A DNA stretch of 38,429 nucleotides, taken from contig WGCP01000432.1 in the NCBI GenBank assembly GCA_015493715.1, positions 1 through 38,429 on the forward strand, read 5' to 3'. The stretch is from Desulfobulbaceae bacterium (GTDB lineage: Bacteria > Desulfobacterota > Desulfobulbia > Desulfobulbales > Desulfobulbaceae). This document shows positions 26,583 to 33,928 of this stretch, piece by piece. The position numbers and the translations under genes were made by a program. The notes beneath the pieces are model-generated. The model had not been told where the DNA came from, ran no database searches, and saw only the letters and a program-made list of their open reading frames with translations. The first letter of the stretch is position 1. Every line of letters begins with the position of its first letter.

Positions 26583-26993
26583 ATGATTGTGGACGTGAAA
26601 AGCACGGTCTTGCCGAAGATTCTTGTTTTTTCCACAGACAGTATATCGGATCCTGGCATTGACCTGGCAGGGGCGTCTCACATGGATTATTCGACCGGAG
26701 CAATGGTAATATCGGTTCCGTGTTCCAGCGGCATACATCCCGGTTGGATCCTCCATGCGCTCAAGAATGGTTTTGACGGCGTGTTTATTGCAGCGGACGG
26801 AACCGATTGTCCTTTTTTGGAAGACTGCACGGCCCGGACAGGTAATATTGTGGCGGCGGCGCAGGCGCTTTTAAAGGAAAACGGTATTGATCCGATGCGC
26901 CTAAAGATGGCCGCCATTTGTTCCGTCTGTTCCGAGTCGTTTGTCAGCCATGTTGAAAAATTTAACAGTGTCCTTTTGAAACTGGAAGCATGA
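26583..26993 (+). CDS. Divergent MvhD-type iron-sulfur subunit
   Basis: Small protein of 136 residues resembling MvhD/FlpD, the [2Fe-2S] electron-entry subunit that connects HdrA to a hydrogenase or dehydrogenase, also fused to QmoB. The fold signature is visible (DLAGASHMDYSTGAMVISVP, HPGWILHALKNGFDGVFIAA, LLKENGIDPMRLKM). The N-terminal C-x2-C pair of MvhD is missing: the equivalent place reads VFSTDSISDPG. It keeps Cys in VPCSSG and TDCPFLEDC, and has a new C-x2-C (ICSVCSE) near residue 112. A cluster of altered ligation, or none, is therefore likely. It sits 4 bases after tusA and its stop overlaps the hdrA1 start. Confidence 0.75.
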   Translation: MIVDVKSTVLPKILVFSTDSISDPGIDLAGASHMDYSTGAMVISVPCSSGIHPGWILHALKNGFDGVFIAADGTDCPFLEDCTARTGNIVAAAQALLKENGIDPMRLKMAAICSVCSESFVSHVEKFNSVLLKLEA

Positions 26994-29170
26994 AAACAGG
27001 TGAGTCCTTGCGCAAAGAAACCAGCAGGTCTCTGAAATGCCACTGCGTTGTAATAGGCGGAGGCATTGCTGGAATGGAATCGGCCGTTACCCTTGCGGAC
27101 ATGGGGTTTGATGTAGCGCTGGTGGAGAAGGAGGCCAGCATTGGGGGAAAAATGATTCTCCTGAGCAAAGTGTTCCCCACTCTTGACTGTTCAAGTTGCA
27201 TTTCTACTCCCAAAATGGCGGCCGTCGCAAATCATCCTCGAATAACACTGTTTACATACAGCAACGTCAAATCTGTAAAAAGAGATGCCCATGGTTTCAG
27301 GGTCAGGGTTGTCTCCAGAAATTCCTATGTTGATCCCCAGAAGTGCACAGGCTGTTCCCAGTGCGAGACTGTATGCACAGTGGCCCGTCCAGATCAGTTT
27401 AACGACGGGATGATAGCCCGCAGGGCGATTTATATTCCATTTCCCCAGTCGGTGCCCAAAAAAGCGGTAATCGAGAAAAAAGGACTTTCGCCGTGCAGTC
27501 AGGCGTGTCCTGCCGGAATAAGAGCTCACGGCATTGTGTCGCTGGCAAGGGCAGGCAAGTTCCGGGAGGCGGCCAAACGTCATCTTGAAGATTCACCTTT
27601 TCCCGCAGCCCTGAGCTGTCTCTGTTATGCTCCGTGTGAGAACCGTTGCACAAAGGGCAAGACGAAAAAAGGAGCTCCCATCCCGATAAAGGGGGTAAGC
27701 TCCTTGATGGCGAACGGATATTATGGCTCAAATGATCAGGTGGCTATCAAAACAGCTCCAGATGCCCCTGAAAAACGAGTGGCTGTTATGGACGCCGGAC
27801 CAGCCGGATTGAGCGCGGCGTATCATCTTGCTCTTAACGGCTATGAAGTGACGGTATTTACCAAGGATTCCGCACCGGGTGGCATACTGGCCGAAGGCGT
27901 TCCTGAAGCAGGCCTGTCCAGAGAACTCGTTGCCCGGGAAATAGATAATGTCATCGGTGCCGGCGTCATAATAGACACCGATACATCCATGACCCCTGAA
28001 GAAGCCGGCAGACGTGGATTTGCCGCAGCGCTTGCACCTGTTCCATGGAATCCGGATCTGGTTATGGACCCAGTGGTAAAAGACGGAATAGTAACCTATC
28101 CGGAACTTGTGGACCGGCCGTATCTCTTGGCTCATGCCATAGGCTGGGGACGGCGCGCCGCCGTTATGGTCCAGGCTCTTGTTGAAAAACGGAATTCTGA
28201 AGATGCGTTGGTTCTTGTGCCTGCGCTTAAGCGTGAAAAGATTCCGGCAAAAGATCCGCATTATACGGTGGCCACGAAATTATCCGAGGAGAATGTACAG
28301 GAGGCTGTCTCGGGATGCCTTGATTGTGGTGTGTGTTCGGAATGCAGGCAATGCGTGGAGGTATGTCCCGGCGGGGCCATTGATCTGGCCATGAAGCCGT
28401 CCACCTGTGAGATTGACACAGACTCTGTTGTGCTTGCGACAGGGTTCAGACTCTTTGATCCTGCCCGCAAACCGCTTCTCGGCTATTCCCGTTATCCAAA
28501 TGTCATAACCGCCATGCAGATGGACAGGCTTTTGGCTCCTACAAGACCGTATAATGCGCTTTTACGGCCTTCAGACGGCAAGATACCCGGCAATATTGCT
28601 TTTGTGTTGTGTACAGGCTCAAGGGACGTTAACGCGGGAAATCCCAGATGCTCAAGAATTTGTTGTATGTATTCCATCAAACAGGCCCAGCTGATAATGG
28701 GGGCGTTGCCTATTTCCGAAGTGACCATTTATTATATAGACATAAGGGCCTTTGGAAAGGGATACGACGAGTTTTTTCAGCAGGCTGAAGGTATGGGCAC
28801 ACACTTTGTAAAGGGAAAAGTGGTGCGGGTTGAAGAAGTCAAAGATCAGAATTTGAGAGTGCATTTTGAAGACATGGAAGGTAAGGGCGGTCTCAGGCAG
28901 GCCAATCATGACTTGGTTGTGCTTTCGGTAGGGGCCATTTCAAATCCCGGCATTGTAAAGGTATTAGGTGATGACCGGGTGGAGCAGGATGAGCTTTCCT
29001 ATATCAGGGAAGTGGACGGGACTGTTGAACCAGGCAGGACAAGTGTAGACGGCATATTTGTGGCTGGAGCCGCCTCAGGGCCGAAGGATATACCAGACAG
29101 TGTTGTCCATGCCGGCGCTGCGTCGGCACAGGCAGCCTCGTACCTTATAAGAACGGGTGCGCTTAAATGA
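26990..29170 (+). CDS. HdrA/QmoA-like flavoprotein with GltD-like insertion (HdrA1)
   Basis: FAD-binding electron-transfer protein of 726 residues. It opens directly with the FAD site (VVIGGGIAGMESAVTLADMG, residues ~20-40) and DCSSCISTPKM, then a ferredoxin motif CTGCSQCETVC near 118. Residues ~165-440 resemble the GltD/NfnL N-terminal domain (CSQACPAGIRAHG, CYAPCENRC), but its nucleotide motif reads VMDAGPAG instead of GxGxxG and no second GGGN-type NADPH motif is seen. CLDCGVCSECRQCVEVCP follows near 442, then the HdrA cysteine segment CSRICCMYSIKQA. It lacks the N-terminal CxCGGN domain and C-terminal ferredoxin of full HdrA, both found in the next gene. The ATG overlaps the upstream TGA; the stop overlaps the next ATG. 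Confidence 0.85.
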   Translation: MKTGESLRKETSRSLKCHCVVIGGGIAGMESAVTLADMGFDVALVEKEASIGGKMILLSKVFPTLDCSSCISTPKMAAVANHPRITLFTYSNVKSVKRDAHGFRVRVVSRNSYVDPQKCTGCSQCETVCTVARPDQFNDGMIARRAIYIPFPQSVPKKAVIEKKGLSPCSQACPAGIRAHGIVSLARAGKFREAAKRHLEDSPFPAALSCLCYAPCENRCTKGKTKKGAPIPIKGVSSLMANGYYGSNDQVAIKTAPDAPEKRVAVMDAGPAGLSAAYHLALNGYEVTVFTKDSAPGGILAEGVPEAGLSRELVAREIDNVIGAGVIIDTDTSMTPEEAGRRGFAAALAPVPWNPDLVMDPVVKDGIVTYPELVDRPYLLAHAIGWGRRAAVMVQALVEKRNSEDALVLVPALKREKIPAKDPHYTVATKLSEENVQEAVSGCLDCGVCSECRQCVEVCPGGAIDLAMKPSTCEIDTDSVVLATGFRLFDPARKPLLGYSRYPNVITAMQMDRLLAPTRPYNALLRPSDGKIPGNIAFVLCTGSRDVNAGNPRCSRICCMYSIKQAQLIMGALPISEVTIYYIDIRAFGKGYDEFFQQAEGMGTHFVKGKVVRVEEVKDQNLRVHFEDMEGKGGLRQANHDLVVLSVGAISNPGIVKVLGDDRVEQDELSYIREVDGTVEPGRTSVDGIFVAGAASGPKDIPDSVVHAGAASAQAASYLIRTGALK

Positions 29171-30879
29171 CTGAGAAAAAAATTGGCGCCTTTATATGCC
29201 GGTGCGGCGGCAATATTTCCGACTATGTCGATGTAGAGCAGGTCAGGAAGGAAATAGCCCGGGAAGACAATGTGACAGTTGCCGGAATAAACATGTTTTC
29301 CTGCTCCGATGCGTCACAGGAAGATATGATTGCAAACATCAGGGAGAACGGGTTGGACGGCATAGTCATCGCTTCCTGTTCACCCAAGCTGCACCTGAAT
29401 ACCTTCAGGGCCATGGCTGAAAGGGCTGGTCTCAATCCATATCAATACATCCAGGTCAACATAAGAGAGCAATGTTCATGGGCGCATACCCATAATAAGG
29501 ATGCAGCCACCAGGAAGGCTGTATCTCTGGTGCGGGAAGGAGTTGCCAAGGCAAAACTTTCAGAGCCGCTGACGCCTATAGAGCTTACAGCGCAGCCTTC
29601 GGTAATGGTTATAGGGGCAGGGCTCGCCGGCATGAGGGCAGCGCTTGCGCTTGGCGAAATGGGTGTGACTGTCTATCTGGTTGAGGCAGCGCCGGAACCT
29701 GGAGGAAGTATAAAAGGCCGCAAGAGTCTTTTCCCTGATAATTCTTCCGGCCATGAACTGGTAGAATCGCTGCTTGAGCGAATCAGGGCGAATGGAAATA
29801 TCGTTTTGTACACAAGTGCCGAGATCCTGGAAAAAACCGGAAGCGTAGGAAATTTTACTATCAGGATTCAGGTTGACGGAAAAAACGAGACTACACTTTC
29901 AGTGGGAGCTGTCATTGTCTCTACCGGTTCCGGCAGTTACAGGCCTACGGATGGCGAATTCGGCTTCGGCCTTTCCTGTGTGCTTACATTGAATCAGTAT
30001 ATTGACATGCTTGATTCCTCTACGGACACATTTTTGCTGAACGGCAGAAAGATAAGGAACATAGCCTATATATATTGCGTCGGCTCAAGACGGACCGGCA
30101 AGGAGGGCAATCGTTACTGCTCCAGGTATTGCTGCAGCGCGGCAGTCCATACGGCTGTAAGGACCCATGAGGTAGATCCGTCCATAGGTCAGTTTCATTT
30201 TTACAGGGATATTAGGACATATGGCGCGTATGAGGAACTCTATCATGAAGCTTTGAAAAAAGGTTCGGTTTTTCTGAAATACGGTCTTAAGGATCCGCCC
30301 CAGGTAACGGAAGTTTCCGGATCCGGACTTCGGATCAGGGCTAAAGACCTGCTTACAGGCGCTGAAACCGTGGAGCTTGAAACCGATCTTGTTGTGCTGG
30401 TGACCGGCATGGTACCGGGGGAAAATTCTCAACTTATAGATATATTGAAACTGCCCGTAGGCAAGGAAGGATTTTTTAACGAGATTCACCCCAAGCTTAG
30501 ACCTGTTGAAACCGTGATGGACGGCATCTATATAGCAGGCGCCTGCCAGGGTCCGAAAACACTTTCCGAGAGCGTTGTAAGCGGAATGGCGGCTGTTGCC
30601 AAAAGCGCTTCATTAGTGCTGACCGGCAAGGTGAATCTGGATCCTTTTGTGGCCAGGGTGCTTACGGAAAAGTGCACAGGGTGCGGAGAATGTATTTCAT
30701 CCTGTCCATATGGCGCTATTTCGATGAAAGAGACGCCGGATGGGACCGTGGTGGAAATAACCGAATCCCTCTGCAAGGGAGAAGGCGCCTGCGTGGCCAT
30801 TTGTAATGAGGAGGCGCTGGAAATCAAAGGCTACGGACACAATATGATTAAGGCAATGATAGAGGCTTTAGGCGGTTGA
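29167..30879 (+). CDS. HdrA/QmoB-like flavoprotein (HdrA2)
   Basis: Second HdrA-type flavoprotein, 570 residues. The N-terminal Fe-S domain (GAFICRCGGNISDYVDV, MFSCSDASQEDM, REQCSWAHTH) is intact, followed by the FAD motif VMVIGAGLAGMRAALALGE near residue 147, the segment CSRYCCSAAVHTA, and C-terminal ferredoxin motifs CTGCGECISSCPYGAI and CKGEGACVAICNEEAL. The ferredoxin that full HdrA inserts within the flavin domain is absent, so this protein and HdrA1 are complementary, as QmoA and QmoB are. It probably passes electrons between flavin and HdrBC. Its ATG overlaps the hdrA1 stop, suggesting equimolar synthesis. Confidence 0.9.
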   Translation: MTEKKIGAFICRCGGNISDYVDVEQVRKEIAREDNVTVAGINMFSCSDASQEDMIANIRENGLDGIVIASCSPKLHLNTFRAMAERAGLNPYQYIQVNIREQCSWAHTHNKDAATRKAVSLVREGVAKAKLSEPLTPIELTAQPSVMVIGAGLAGMRAALALGEMGVTVYLVEAAPEPGGSIKGRKSLFPDNSSGHELVESLLERIRANGNIVLYTSAEILEKTGSVGNFTIRIQVDGKNETTLSVGAVIVSTGSGSYRPTDGEFGFGLSCVLTLNQYIDMLDSSTDTFLLNGRKIRNIAYIYCVGSRRTGKEGNRYCSRYCCSAAVHTAVRTHEVDPSIGQFHFYRDIRTYGAYEELYHEALKKGSVFLKYGLKDPPQVTEVSGSGLRIRAKDLLTGAETVELETDLVVLVTGMVPGENSQLIDILKLPVGKEGFFNEIHPKLRPVETVMDGIYIAGACQGPKTLSESVVSGMAAVAKSASLVLTGKVNLDPFVARVLTEKCTGCGECISSCPYGAISMKETPDGTVVEITESLCKGEGACVAICNEEALEIKGYGHNMIKAMIEALGG

Positions 30880-30921
30880 CGGTAAAATGGCTTGGGTGAT
30901 GCCCAGGATCGGTTACGAAAA

Positions 30922-31182
30922 ATGAAAGGGACAAGCGAAAAAAGGCCAAAGGGACAGCCGGCTGTTTACAGGGATGAAATGGGCCTGCAAAAAAAGATAT
31001 TATCGGCCCTCGGCCATGAGGGGAAAACCGTTCCCGAGCTTGCCGGGGAGCTTTCCATGCCCTCTGAAGAGGTCATGATGTATCTCATGGCCATGAGGCG
31101 GTACGGACTTGTGGAGGAACTGCCGAAAGAGAGGAGGGATCGCTTTTTTAAATATGCGCCCAAGGGGAGAGCCATTCCATGA
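30922..31182 (+). CDS. Small winged-helix protein inside the hdr operon
   Basis: Winged-helix domain protein of 86 residues from the ATG at 30922; the track shows a 96-residue version from a TTG at 30892. The helix-turn-helix core is LQKKILSALGHEGKTVPELA with SMPSEEVMMYLMAMRRYGLV and a wing-like KERRDRFFKYAPK. It could bind DNA and regulate the operon, but its location between catalytic subunits and the ATGA overlap with hdrC suggest a structural part of the complex. The start is uncertain because both candidates have poor ribosome binding sites. Confidence 0.75.
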   Translation: MKGTSEKRPKGQPAVYRDEMGLQKKILSALGHEGKTVPELAGELSMPSEEVMMYLMAMRRYGLVEELPKERRDRFFKYAPKGRAIP

Positions 31183-31481
31183 TCAGGGTGAATGGAGAGT
31201 TCAGGCAAAGAGCGCGGCTGGATAAAAACTTCAATGCCGGACAGTGTTTTAATTGCGGAACCTGTACCGCGCTTTGTCCAGTTGGCATGGCCATCCTCCC
31301 CAGGCAGCTTTTCCGTTATGTGCTGCTTGGCGCGGAGGAAAAGATTGTGGAGTATTCGGACAGTATCTATTCCTGTCTCTTGTGCAGAATGTGCGAGGAG
31401 AACTGCCCGGAAGGCGTATTGATTGCCGAAAATATCAGGGCCTTGAGGCGATATCTTGTAGAGGATGTTTACCATATATAA
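31179..31481 (+). CDS. HdrC-like 2x[4Fe-4S] ferredoxin subunit
   Basis: A 100-residue ferredoxin with two classical [4Fe-4S] motifs, CFNCGTCTALCP near residue 23 and CLLCRMCEENCP near 66, each closed by a proline. This is the HdrC pattern. In Hdr complexes it relays electrons between HdrA and the non-cubane clusters of HdrB. It has no membrane helix, so unlike QmoC it is soluble. It starts at the ATGA overlap with the winged-helix gene and is followed after 29 bases by the HdrB-like gene. Confidence 0.92.
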   Translation: MIRVNGEFRQRARLDKNFNAGQCFNCGTCTALCPVGMAILPRQLFRYVLLGAEEKIVEYSDSIYSCLLCRMCEENCPEGVLIAENIRALRRYLVEDVYHI

Positions 31482-31510
31482 CATGCTGACAACAGCCAAA
31501 TAATTTACAA

Positions 31511-32461
31511 ATGGCCATCTCCAGAGAACATATTCTGGCTCTACTTGCCCAGAATCTTGAAAATAGAGGGAGCGTCATGCCCGTGCGGCAAAAGCTTCTG
31601 ACCAGGTGGGCTGACGGTCTGGGACTGCCTAAAGGCGGAAAGACAATCCTTTATACCGGCCATATGTACCAGATCATGCCGTTTATCCGGGCAATGGCGG
31701 CAAAAAACAAAAAAATGGATGGCTCATGGCTTGAAAAATATGCCGGATTTGCCACTGTTGTAAATCGCATTGTCAATATCGTAAATCTCCTGTCTATGGG
31801 AGCTTCTTCTGATGATATACAATTTTATAACGACATACTCAGAAATATTGTAACCATACTCGGAAGGCATGGTATTAAGCCCGGATATCTGTATGAAGAT
31901 GAACTCTATGCGGGCGCCTTAGCCTATGACCTGGGACTTGATTCGGTTTTTGAACGCCATGCGCGCGCCGTCCATGATCTTCTAAGGAGATGTGGTGCGG
32001 AATTGATTATCACAGTTGATCCACATACCACACAGATGTTCAGGCTTGTCTATCCTGAAGTGCTTGACAACTTTGATATTAAAGTAAAAAGTTATCTGGA
32101 AGTGCTTGCCGGGAGTGAGCGGGAGATAAAGGGGGAAGAACCGGAGCGGAGCATTGTGGTTCACGATTCCTGCGTCTATTCACGATACCTTGATATGGTG
32201 GATGAACCGAGACGCCTTCTTGCCGGCAAGGGATTTAAAATTGTTGAGCCGTTGTTTTCAGGTCGCCTTACTCATTGCTGCGGCGGACCAGTGGAATCCC
32301 TTTTTCCGGAAAAGGCAAGAGAAATAGCGGAAAAACGCTTGGAATCTTTGCCTGAAGGCACAAAAGATGTGGCAACAATGTGTCCTATATGCCTATTTAA
32401 TCTCAAAGAAGCAGCAGAAGAGCGTGTGCATACGGCAGATATAGCAAGTTATCTTTTATAA
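31511..32461 (+). CDS. HdrB-like CCG-domain protein with one degenerate half
   Basis: Protein of 316 residues with two CCG-type halves, as in HdrB/HdrD. The C-terminal half is intact: VVHDSCVYSRYLDM, THCCGGPVESLFP and MCPICLFNL provide the ligands of one non-cubane [4Fe-4S] cluster. In the N-terminal half the equivalent positions have lost cysteines: LYAGALAYDLG sits where CCG is expected and VDPHTTQMF where C-x2-C is expected. Full HdrB uses two such clusters to split the CoM-S-S-CoB disulfide, so this protein probably acts on a different disulfide or persulfide and with one cluster. A short N-terminal extension precedes it. No clear ribosome binding site. Confidence 0.85.
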   Translation: MAISREHILALLAQNLENRGSVMPVRQKLLTRWADGLGLPKGGKTILYTGHMYQIMPFIRAMAAKNKKMDGSWLEKYAGFATVVNRIVNIVNLLSMGASSDDIQFYNDILRNIVTILGRHGIKPGYLYEDELYAGALAYDLGLDSVFERHARAVHDLLRRCGAELIITVDPHTTQMFRLVYPEVLDNFDIKVKSYLEVLAGSEREIKGEEPERSIVVHDSCVYSRYLDMVDEPRRLLAGKGFKIVEPLFSGRLTHCCGGPVESLFPEKAREIAEKRLESLPEGTKDVATMCPICLFNLKEAAEERVHTADIASYLL

Positions 32462-32485
32462 TGCAGATAGAGCAAGGAGGAAGAA

Positions 32486-32863
32486 ATGGCTGAGAGAATA
32501 GCAGGGAAAAAACTGGTTGTCATTGTTACCCATGGCCTGGATGAACCGGAAAAGACTACACTTGCGATGGTTGTGGCCAATGCTGCCCTGGCAATGGATG
32601 TTCAGGTAACAGCTATTTTTCAGGGAAAGGGCGTTATGGCCTGCACAAAGGGGATGTATGAACATATCATAGCGCCGGGACTTCAGCCGCTCAAAAAGAT
32701 GGTTGACGATTTTTCCGAACTTGGCGGCAAGATTTTTGTTTGTATTCCGTGTCTTGAGGAGAGAAAGATTCCAACCAGCCAGCTTGTGGAAGGTTGTGAA
32801 CTTGTGAAGGCCGGTAGGCTTGTAAACGAGGTGATGAACGCAGATACCGCCCTGACTTACTGA
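32486..32863 (+). CDS. DsrE-family sulfurtransferase
   Basis: Small cytoplasmic protein of 125 residues of the DsrE/DsrF family, which carry sulfur as persulfide. The fold is visible from KLVVIVTHGLDEPEKTTLAMVVANAAL through VTAIFQGKGVM; the candidate active Cys lies in VCIPCLEERKI near residue 92. A strong ribosome binding site (AAGGAGGAAGAA) supports the start. It closes the operon that begins with tusA and is followed by a terminator. DsrE-TusA transfer is established in sulfur oxidisers; here the likely partners are TusA and the HdrBC subunits. Confidence 0.9.
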   Translation: MAERIAGKKLVVIVTHGLDEPEKTTLAMVVANAALAMDVQVTAIFQGKGVMACTKGMYEHIIAPGLQPLKKMVDDFSELGGKIFVCIPCLEERKIPTSQLVEGCELVKAGRLVNEVMNADTALTY

Positions 32864-32889
32864 TATTGACACCTTAATATTACGCGACA

Positions 32890-32920
32890 CTGACCCTTGA
32901 CGTCGGGTCAGCTTGTTTTA
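32890..32920 (+). terminator. Terminator of the tusA-hdr-dsrE operon
   Basis: CTGACCC/GGGTCAG stem of 7 bp with an 8-base loop, followed by CTTGTTTT, 27 bases after the dsrE stop on the plus strand. Confidence 0.8.
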
Positions 32921-32947
32921 ATTATTTTTATAAAACGCATATTGATT

Positions 32948-32982
32948 ACCACCAACGCTCATTTTGGATGACCGTTGGTGGT
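32948..32982 (-). terminator. Hairpin at the 3' end of the CARDB fragment
   Basis: A perfect 10-bp stem ACCACCAACG/CGTTGGTGGT with a 15-base loop lies just beyond the 3' end of the leftward CARDB fragment. The flanking T-run is poor on both strands, so terminator activity is plausible but not certain. Confidence 0.45.
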
Positions 32983-32993
32983 CATTCATTTCA

Positions 32994-33452
32994 TCACGGG
33001 CAATGCAGGACAGCGGTTTTTGTATTGTTTTGTTCATTACTCTCTTTGATCCTGCCGCCGCCGGAGACTGGAAGATCCACTTCAACCCTGATCTTGACGG
33101 TTCCCCGGCAGGTGAGGTTTCCCGGAGCTTCCGCCAAAATCATGCCGCCCGGCTTCATTAACTTCCCTGTCCGGTCCAGATAGCTGAGCCTATAGCCGTT
33201 ATTGCCCTGTCCTCCTATGGGACCGGTGGTGTAATTGTTGCTGCCTTTCAGATAGGTGAGGTAAAAGCGCATGTCCGCTTTTTTAAATTCTCCTTCCGGA
33301 ATCGGCCCCCCGACATTCTTAATGTCGGCCCATACCCCCAGGCTACCCATGTGTGTCTTGCTGTAAATGCGGGTGATAACCAAGTCTGGGAGTTTGACGA
33401 TCCTGGGGATATGCTTTGGGATGTTGCCGGGAATTCTATACCCAGCGATGCT
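32994..33452 (-). pseudogene. CARDB-domain protein fragment lacking its N-terminus
   Basis: The frame is open from a TGA at 33453-33455 to a stop at 32994. The readable part (LPDLVITRIYSKTHMGSLG, IKNVGGPIPEG, VDLPVSGGGRIKESNEQNN) fits one CARDB-type beta-sandwich, a cell-adhesion-related fold of exported proteins. There is no ATG before the domain, no signal peptide, and the preceding codons MNRRK are followed by TGA, so I read it as the decayed end of a larger surface protein. The track's 129-residue version starts at a TTG. It lacks the C-terminal WPMFLPAI-type motif of its neighbours. Confidence 0.55.
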
Positions 33453-33928
33453 TCATTTCCGTCTGTTCATGGATTCCCCCTTTTTGAGACCATACGCCTG
33501 GATACCGCCCTGAATGGAAAAAATATGTCGTTCTTGTTAATGGGTGCCGAAGGCGGGGAAAAAGGTTCAAAAATCGGTAAGCGCAGAATCCGAGAAAATC
33601 GGGTTTGCTGAATTGATTTGTTCTTGGCGTACCACGGATAGACACGGATTCTGCTTTTTCGGCGTATTCTCGGCCAAAATGCATTCTATCCGTGTTCGTC
33701 CGTGGTTTGGTCTTTTTTTTGGTTACGGGCAAAGCCCGCTATCGAGGTAATTGGAAAAATACAGCATTTTTTCAGGGAATCACGTCGAACAAGCCGGGGG
33801 AAGGATTCGCCCATCATGCGGCTTTGCTCCTCCATAGAGAGGATGCGTTTTCCCTGGCCGGAGCTACAAACCCCCTCCATGACATATTTCAGAAAGATGA
33901 CCGCGCCGCTGGTATTCTTTTGCGTCGG
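33453..33928. other. Degenerate region with a short inverted repeat, no confident gene
   Basis: About 480 bases between the CARDB fragment and the next surface protein. It contains the R5 inverted repeat (listed separately). Track ORFs here, such as 33436-33732 on the minus strand, run through the repeat and show no family features. Confidence 0.5.
33631..33706. repeat. Short inverted-repeat element (R5)
   Basis: ACCACGGATAGACACGGAT on the left matches ATCCGTGTTCGTCCGTGGT on the right, inversely with three mismatches, over a 38-base centre. Repeats of this CCACGGA/TCCGTGG type are widespread in bacterial genomes and often give false ORFs. Confidence 0.75.

Noticed and set aside
33436-33732. 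98-residue minus-strand ORF with charged Lys/Arg/Glu-rich sequence.
   Set aside because: It runs through the R5 inverted repeat and has no family features; such ORFs are a known artefact of this repeat type.
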